Assembly (NCBI GenBank): GCA_964585895.1
Contig: CAZPFP010000002.1
Span: 1-43,121, forward strand
From: CAZPFP01 sp964585895
Lineage (GTDB): Bacteria > Patescibacteriota > Microgenomatia > PFEM01 > JAHIFH01
DNA length: 43,121 nucleotides
Direction of reading: 5' to 3'
This document shows positions 38,923 through 43,121 of the stretch, in pieces. Under the pieces are notes generated by a model. The model did no database searches. It had not been told where the DNA came from and saw only the letters and a program-made list of their open reading frames with translations. A program made the translations under genes and the position numbers. How positions within the stretch are numbered: position 1 is the stretch's first letter; each line of letters starts with the position of its first letter.

Positions 38923-38994
38923 GGCAGGGAGTAGGCTGGTGCCTTGGGACGTTTCATAAGCGTCTTTTAGTGGGTTCGAATCCCACCCCTGCTA
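38923..38994 (+). tRNA. tRNA with CAU anticodon (second copy)
   Basis: Acceptor GGCAGGG/CCCTGCT (first pair G-U), anticodon arm GACGT TTCATAA GCGTC, T-arm GTGGG TTCGAAT CCCAC, discriminator A, no CCA encoded. It is 72 nt. The TTCATAA loop and GGC-type acceptor fit elongator tRNA-Met better than tRNA-Ile2, but this cannot be settled by eye. Confidence 0.85.
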
Positions 38995-39008
38995 CTAATT
39001 CTTTACTC

Positions 39009-39356
39009 TTAAAGAAACAGTCTCAGCCACCTCTGCCAATTAGGCAATTCCGGGGCAGGAGTAGAAGTAATTTCTCCAGTCCCACCAACATTGGGGGGCA
39101 AAATAACCACAGTTTCGCCTGGTTTACCCATATTCAACCTGTTTCTTGCCTCTTGCTCAACAAATTCCTCAGATTGATAATAATCTTCCTTCTTTAATAA
39201 TTCCTGATGCTCTTTCTCCAGCTCTTCTAGACGTTGTTGGGCTAGTTCTACCTGGTCTCCAGCCTTGAGTAAGCAGTAAATATTCCTAGAGAGGCTGATT
39301 ATAAGCCCAGTACCAATGATAATTATTGCAATCTTAATTAGGCGATTTCCCTTCAT
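39009..39356 (-). CDS. FtsB/DivIC-like septum formation initiator protein
   Basis: 115 residues: an N-terminal membrane helix (residues 6-25), a coiled coil (LAQQRLEELEKEHQELLKKE), then the conserved EFVEQEARNRLNMGKPGETV block, and a Pro-rich tail. This is the FtsB/DivIC layout; the partner FtsL and FtsQ are not in the window. It is divergent from the recombinase gene, sharing a 56-nt promoter region. Confidence 0.88.
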   Translation of the reverse strand: MKGNRLIKIAIIIIGTGLIISLSRNIYCLLKAGDQVELAQQRLEELEKEHQELLKKEDYYQSEEFVEQEARNRLNMGKPGETVVILPPNVGGTGEITSTPAPELPNWQRWLRLFL

Positions 39357-39364
39357 TTTCCCTG

Positions 39365-39393
39365 TTGACAGCCTCTCCTATAGGTGTTATTAT
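39365..39393 (+). promoter_or_regulatory. Promoter of the recombinase gene
   Basis: TTGACA (39365-39370), 17 nt, TATTAT (39388-39393). Transcription would start near 39400, about 12 nt before the ATG at 39413, or two bases past the TTG at 39398. Confidence 0.7.
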
Positions 39394-39412
39394 GGGCTTG
39401 CTGCTCTTAATC

Positions 39413-40276
39413 ATGACTGACGATAAATCACTTACCGCTACCCATAAAAATTTTATAGAGTACCTCAAAAAAAGTGGCAAAGCAACTTCCACTATTTTAG
39501 CATATGGAGCCGATATTGAGCAGTTTATTGAGTTTCTTAATAAAAAACAAATCACCCAAATTACTTCTGTTTCTCAGGAACAAGTTGAAGAGTTTAAAGA
39601 ATCTCTTGATAAGCAAAAATATACGAAAAAATCGATTTCCCGCAAGCTCAACTCCCTAAAAACCTTTTTCCATCACTTTAAAGAAAAGGGTTTTATTGAC
39701 CAGGATCCAGCCGCTTCGGTTGAGCATCCTAAGTATGAAATTAAACCGCCTCGAGTTCTATCTAAAATGGAATACCGAGCCTTACGGGATGCTTGCCGGG
39801 ATGACCTGAGAATGGCGGCGATTATTGAAATCTTTCTTCAGACCGGACTGCGGATTGGCGAACTCGCCAGATTAGAACTTGATGACATTAGTGAAAAAGA
39901 AATTCGAATCCGGGCCTACGAATCTCATCCCGCCAGAATTGTCCCCATTAACCAACCAGCCAAAAAAGCCCTTAACCGCTATTTTGAAGTCAGACCAAAG
40001 ACTAAAAGCCGAGCCGTTTTTATCACTAAAACTGGTCGCCCGGTCTTGGTTAGAAACATTCGCGCTTCAATCAGCCGTTTTTTCCGGATTGCGGGGATTA
40101 AAAAGGCAACCGTTAATGATTTAAGGCATACTTTTATTGTCCACCAAATCTCTTCCGGCACTTCAGTGACCACCGTTCAGCGCTTGGTTGGTCACAAGCG
40201 CCTTTCCACTACGGAAAAATATTTAGAATTGGTTGAAGGCAAAGCGGAAGAGAAAATGAAGTTGGAAGAACTGTAG
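39413..40276 (+). CDS. Xer-like tyrosine recombinase
   Basis: 287 residues from the ATG at 39413. A core-binding SAM-like domain (9-95, FIEYLKKSGKATSTILAYGAD) precedes the catalytic domain with TGLRIGELARLE (Arg), VNDLRHTFIVH (box II), LVGHKRLSTTEKYLE (His and Tyr nucleophile). In box II the first His of the usual HxLRHT is Asn. It resembles XerC/XerD, which resolve chromosome dimers, but could serve an element. Earlier in-frame starts (39365, 39398) overlap the promoter. The orphan at 40286 follows 9 nt later. Confidence 0.9.
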   Translation: MTDDKSLTATHKNFIEYLKKSGKATSTILAYGADIEQFIEFLNKKQITQITSVSQEQVEEFKESLDKQKYTKKSISRKLNSLKTFFHHFKEKGFIDQDPAASVEHPKYEIKPPRVLSKMEYRALRDACRDDLRMAAIIEIFLQTGLRIGELARLELDDISEKEIRIRAYESHPARIVPINQPAKKALNRYFEVRPKTKSRAVFITKTGRPVLVRNIRASISRFFRIAGIKKATVNDLRHTFIVHQISSGTSVTTVQRLVGHKRLSTTEKYLELVEGKAEEKMKLEEL

Positions 40277-40285
40277 GAAAGAATT

Positions 40286-40792
40286 ATGACCGTCGAAAAA
40301 ACACTTGATGGGCTTCGCAGATCGGTAATAAAAAAGATGGGTGGTTACGAAACACACCAACTTTCTACCGATGCAGAATTAGAATCTTTTGTACTTTTAC
40401 TCCAAGAATTATTAATAAATGCTGAAGAAGAAGCTAAAATTGTAACCAGAAGGGTTGCCAGCAAACTCTATAATCACCCTCAAATTATTGACGCCTTAAC
40501 CCAACTTGGTCAGAAAGTTGAAATTATTCACTCTGAAGCTCTTCCTTCAGGCATAGGTGATCCAAAAACCACGGAAATTGCCGCTCTGGCTAAAAAAGGA
40601 GTTTTAAAAATGTATTCCTCATCCGAGGAGATAGAATATGATTTTTGGATAGTCGACCAAAACAAAGTTATGTTCGAAGAACCTCTTTTCCAAGGCAGGA
40701 ATTTCGTTCTTTACACTCGACCTTCTGAAATCTTAGCAAGAAGATTCCGAGGACATTTTGATTTTCTAAAAGCAGGCGCCCGCTTAGATTAA
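40286..40792 (+). CDS. Hypothetical protein co-transcribed with the recombinase
   Basis: 168 residues, no membrane helix. After a helical N-terminus it has VEIIHSEALPSG, then DFWIVDQNKVMFEE and HFDFLKAGARLD, which loosely recall PLD-fold regulatory domains; the HKD catalytic motif is absent, so no nuclease activity is claimed. TAGGAAAG precedes the ATG. It ends before a clear terminator at 40826. Confidence 0.65.
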   Translation: MTVEKTLDGLRRSVIKKMGGYETHQLSTDAELESFVLLLQELLINAEEEAKIVTRRVASKLYNHPQIIDALTQLGQKVEIIHSEALPSGIGDPKTTEIAALAKKGVLKMYSSSEEIEYDFWIVDQNKVMFEEPLFQGRNFVLYTRPSEILARRFRGHFDFLKAGARLD

Positions 40793-40825
40793 ATTTAAAA
40801 TTAGAGAATTTTGTTAATAATAAAT

Positions 40826-40843
40826 CCGCTTAGAGCGGTTTTT
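40826..40843 (+). terminator. Terminator of the recombinase operon
   Basis: CCGCT and AGCGG pair across a 3-nt loop, followed by TTTTT, 33 nt after the stop of the orphan gene. Confidence 0.7.
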
Positions 40844-40846
40844 CAG

Positions 40847-40918
40847 TGCGCCCGCTTGGAATTGAACCAAGTACCTGTTGTTTATAAGACAACCGCTCTA
40901 CCAATGAGCTACGGGCGC
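40847..40918 (-). tRNA. tRNA-Ile with UAU anticodon
   Basis: Acceptor GCGCCCG/CGGGCGC, D-arm GCTC ATTGGTA GAGC, anticodon arm GTTGT CTTATAA ACAAC (anticodon TAT), T-arm CTTGG TTCAATT CCAAG, discriminator A, no CCA encoded. It reads AUA codons directly. Most bacteria instead read AUA with a CAU tRNA modified to lysidine by TilS. Confidence 0.88.
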
Positions 40919-40924
40919 ATTTTT

Positions 40925-40963
40925 GATTGAAGAATCCCATTCTCACCGTTGAACTACGGGCCC
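40925..40963 (-). pseudogene. 5' half of a tRNA (degenerate fragment)
   Basis: On the minus strand GGGCCCG TA GTTC AACGGTGA GAAT is a clear tRNA acceptor and D-arm, followed by GGGATTCTTCAATC; the sequence then loses tRNA character and no matching 3' half is present. It lies 6 nt upstream of tRNA-Ile(UAU). It may be a remnant left by recombination or insertion. Confidence 0.6.
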
Positions 40964-40979
40964 TGATTCAACCCTTTAA

Positions 40980-41651
40980 TTATATCATTTCCCCATAGTA
41001 ATCAGCAATCGCTTCTATCGCCATTAAAATTCTTTCCTTTAATGGTGTCTCGTAAACATACAGCCCACAAGTTCCGTGACCAAACCCTTTATGATCAATG
41101 TCTGCCTTTTTACTTTTTTTAACATAAGGCTTAATGAATTGAGAAAGAGGAATATTTAATTGCTTGCTCCAAAAATACTTCTCAATATCTATGTCCATAT
41201 CCTCATATAAATGCAGGTCTACTTTAATTTTTTTCTTAGGAATTTTAAGTGAACGAGTCATCCAATATAGCGTGAATTTAATCACTTGAGGATCACTGTT
41301 ATTGAGACCCACTTTATGATAAGTAGCTTTGGCACCTTCTCCCCAATAGAGGAAAAGTCCCGCAATAAAAAATTCTTTCTCAGAAAGCGGCAACCACTTT
41401 CTTTTTTCCTCGCTATAAAACCCCATCAATCTTTTTTCTCTCTTTCTCCTCATCGTCTCTCTAAATTTTTCTATTCTCGTTTCGCTCCGACCCCGAAGCT
41501 CATTAATCCTTTCCTTGCTTAATGGATAATCCCTCAGCCAATAACTTAAAGTGCTTTTGCTTACGCCAAGCGTTTTCTTTATTTGACTATAGCTCATTTT
41601 CTTCTTTAGCCTGAGCTCTAAGGCTTTTTGTCTTTCCTTTACTTTCGCCAT
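40980..41651 (-). CDS. HTH protein with LAGLIDADG-like core
   Basis: 223 residues. Residues 12-45 are a helix-turn-helix (MSYSQIKKTLGVSKSTLSYWL). A basic linker (60-85) leads to a domain with FFIAGLFLYWGEGAK, which resembles a LAGLIDADG helix, followed by VGLNNSDPQVIKFTLYWM and KKIKVDLHLYEDMDI. This is the layout of small CPR HTH proteins related to homing endonucleases. One LAGLIDADG-like motif is visible, so it would act as a dimer if active. It could equally be a regulator. A 9-bp inverted repeat lies just upstream. Confidence 0.65.
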   Translation of the reverse strand: MAKVKERQKALELRLKKKMSYSQIKKTLGVSKSTLSYWLRDYPLSKERINELRGRSETRIEKFRETMRRKREKRLMGFYSEEKRKWLPLSEKEFFIAGLFLYWGEGAKATYHKVGLNNSDPQVIKFTLYWMTRSLKIPKKKIKVDLHLYEDMDIDIEKYFWSKQLNIPLSQFIKPYVKKSKKADIDHKGFGHGTCGLYVYETPLKERILMAIEAIADYYGEMI

Positions 41652-41657
41652 AATAGA

Positions 41658-41695
41658 ACCATTGAAGACTAATCCAGTAATAACAATTCAATGGT
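41658..41695. promoter_or_regulatory. Inverted repeat upstream of the HTH gene
   Basis: ACCATTGAA and TTCAATGGT, perfect 9-bp arms 20 nt apart, begin 7 nt before the start codon. It is a candidate operator for the HTH protein itself. Confidence 0.45.
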
Positions 41696-41728
41696 ACTAA
41701 TTTATAGAAAGAAAATCAAATTTTGAAG

Positions 41729-43121
41729 CTAAAGTCGAGCTCGTTGAGCAACGTCTGATTCCACAATCTCTCTATCTCTCCCGTATTTCAGTCGTGAAAG
41801 TTGCTTAATCATTTTGGCTACTTTTGGATTAGCTTGCTTTAACTGGGCCTCCATATTTTTAGTCACATCCATGGAAAATGCCGGTACCGGCTCATTATCG
41901 ACAATCGTCTTAATGTAAACGTGGAAGCGGTCAATGTTTAACAAATCATCTTCAGCAAAAGTGGGCTGGAATTCACGTTGTAAATAGTTAGCATCCGTTA
42001 CTCCTACCCGAAAAGCAATAATCGTGCCGACGTTACCAAAGATAGCATTTTTCACCTCATCTTCCATTTGACCAATAAACTGGTTGGCCACGGTTAGATT
42101 AAGTTTGAACTTCCTCGCCTCAGAAAGAATCTGGGCAAAGTCCGGAGTGGCAAAATTTTGAAACTCATCAACATAAAGATAAAAATCACGTCTTTTTTCC
42201 GCGGGAATATCTTGGCGAGACATGGCGGCAATCAAAATCCGGGGAATTAAAACCAAACCCAAGAAGTTCGAGTTCTCCTCCCCTATCTTGCCTTTGGCTA
42301 AATTAATAATTAAAATCTTGCCCTCATCCATCACTTTTCTGAAATCAAAAGAAGATTTTGACTGACCAATAATATTGCGCATCATTTTGTTGGTGACAAA
42401 TCTACCAAATTTGGAAACAGTGTAATCCAAAACTTCAGACTTATGGAAATCAGCCGTCTTGGCAATTTGGTCAGTCCAATAACGGCGGACAATCGGGTCT
42501 TTGACTTTAGGCAATAACTCCTGAACAAACTTAGAATCAGTCATTGCTCTAACCACTTCCACAAAAGTGTTGCCCGGCTCAGCCATCACGGTTAACATTG
42601 CATTCCTAATCCCGTGTTCAAACCTCGGGCCAATAATCCCGGTTTTGTAAGGGTCATAAAGTTTGTACATTAAGTTAATAATCGCTGAGGTGATAAAATG
42701 CTGCTCTTCTTCAGTTTCAGCTTCAAGCAAGTTCAAGCCCATTGGTCGTTCAGAATCCGAGGGGTCAAAATAAATAACGTCTTCAGCTCGTTCCGGGGGA
42801 ATATAAGCGAGCAAATCTTCAGCTAAATCATGGGGATCAATTAAACAAACCCCTTTGCCGGCTCGGATATCCTGGAGAACCATGTCTCGTAAAAGCTCAC
42901 TTTTACCGGTCCCGGTTTTACCAATAATGTAAGCGTGGCGACGACGGTCGTCATCACTAATATGAACAGGGCGAGTTACCCCTCGATAAACGCTCTTGCC
43001 TAAATAAAGTCCTTTTTCGGCTATCTTGGCTGGTGCTGGCGCTCTTTTAGCATAAAGCCAATAGATATGAGGTGTTTCTACCTGTTTGTTGGGAAAATGG
43101 AAAATAGTCGCTATTTCTTCG
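41729..43121 (-). CDS. TraG/VirD4-like type IV coupling ATPase (partial at right edge)
   Basis: 464 residues visible; the N-terminus lies outside. The frame runs past ATG 42883 to the window edge and includes the Walker A YIIGKTGTGKSELLRDM, so 42883 is not the start. After it come CLIDPHDLAEDLL, DVIYFDPSD, Walker B-like YLYVDEFQNFATPDFAQIL and TVANQFIGQ. These are marks of the VirD4/TraG/TraM-recognition ATPase group, found widely in Microgenomates and related bacteria. Likely function: pumping DNA or protein through a type IV-like apparatus, possibly linked to DNA uptake or pili (inference). Confidence 0.88.
   Translation of the reverse strand, partial: EEIATIFHFPNKQVETPHIYWLYAKRAPAPAKIAEKGLYLGKSVYRGVTRPVHISDDDRRRHAYIIGKTGTGKSELLRDMVLQDIRAGKGVCLIDPHDLAEDLLAYIPPERAEDVIYFDPSDSERPMGLNLLEAETEEEQHFITSAIINLMYKLYDPYKTGIIGPRFEHGIRNAMLTVMAEPGNTFVEVVRAMTDSKFVQELLPKVKDPIVRRYWTDQIAKTADFHKSEVLDYTVSKFGRFVTNKMMRNIIGQSKSSFDFRKVMDEGKILIINLAKGKIGEENSNFLGLVLIPRILIAAMSRQDIPAEKRRDFYLYVDEFQNFATPDFAQILSEARKFKLNLTVANQFIGQMEDEVKNAIFGNVGTIIAFRVGVTDANYLQREFQPTFAEDDLLNIDRFHVYIKTIVDNEPVPAFSMDVTKNMEAQLKQANPKVAKMIKQLSRLKYGRDREIVESDVAQRARL

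Noticed and set aside
38728..38994. Calling one of the CAU tRNAs initiator and the other Ile2
   Set aside because: Neither has the three G-C pairs of the initiator anticodon stem, and Ile2 identity cannot be judged without isotype models.
40925..40963. A UGA-reading tRNA (anticodon TCA) in the tRNA fragment
   Set aside because: The anticodon stem cannot close with the following bases and no 3' half follows; TGA is used as a stop throughout the window.
42881..42883. ATG as the start of the TraG/VirD4-like ATPase
   Set aside because: The same frame continues upstream with a Walker A motif to the window edge, so the gene is truncated by the window.
1..43121. CRISPR array or rRNA genes
   Set aside because: No set of regularly spaced identical repeats with unique spacers and no conserved rRNA segment was seen.

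Overview
The window looks like a piece of a small, gene-dense bacterial genome of the Patescibacteria/CPR type, most plausibly Microgenomates-like. This is an inference from gene content and style: an archaeal-type ATP-dependent DNA ligase, a free-standing MetRS-beta-like tRNA-binding protein, a stand-alone 5'-3' exonuclease without polymerase, a six-helix half-MFS protein, RimK-like ATP-grasp genes, and a TraG/VirD4-type ATPase. Overlapping start/stop codons are frequent. TGA ends many genes (for example ftsH and the EndoQ gene), so the UGA=Gly code of Gracilibacteria/Absconditabacteria is excluded. No rRNA or CRISPR array was seen.

Layout. 1-2280 (-) is a two-HTH/membrane/GT2 glycosyltransferase fusion with a CTG start, running off the left edge through an 8-bp-periodic inverted repeat. 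2601-2915 (+) is an excisionase-type HTH protein with a membrane tail. 3048-4478 (-) is a GT-C-like membrane protein that seems to lack its N-terminus. 4479-5653 is a decayed stretch with gene fragments. 5654-9378 (-) is a tight operon of three ATP-grasp ligases, one fused to a retropepsin-like protease, plus a 7TM protein. 9503-12681 (-) is a thiol-redox block: DsbA-like protein, ferredoxin, an orphan, TrxB, TrxA and a new 40-residue membrane protein. 13073-19733 (-) holds SDR, YdjM-like, DUF72, acylphosphatase, alkyltransferase, a Tat lipoprotein, two MFS proteins, Pth and a phosphoribosyltransferase. 19819-34073 (-) holds DUF4870, endonuclease Q, a Ca/Na exchanger, a Ca-type P-ATPase, orphans, DNA ligase, Fic, NnrD, RecF, Fpg, GT4 and exonuclease. 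34107-38466 (-) holds an orphan, FtsH, GNAT, the tRNA-binding protein and TrpS.

The most striking unit is 38466-38704 (-): a consensus promoter, a 19-codon leader peptide with tandem Trp codons, mutually exclusive antiterminator and terminator hairpins, then tRNA-Trp whose encoded CCA ends one base before the trpS start codon. This reads as a classical ribosome-mediated attenuator controlling both tRNA-Trp and its synthetase. Its promoter overlaps a divergent promoter for a CAU tRNA. The right end has two CAU tRNAs separated by a TCCTGAGC repeat cluster, FtsB/DivIC, a Xer-like recombinase with an orphan partner, a tRNA-Ile(UAU), a tRNA fragment, an HTH/LAGLIDADG-like protein and the truncated TraG/VirD4-like ATPase.

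A second theme is leaderless transcription. At least seven start codons have a -10 hexamer ending 6-8 nt upstream and no Shine-Dalgarno, while genes inside operons often have AGGAGG sites. Both initiation modes seem to be in routine use.
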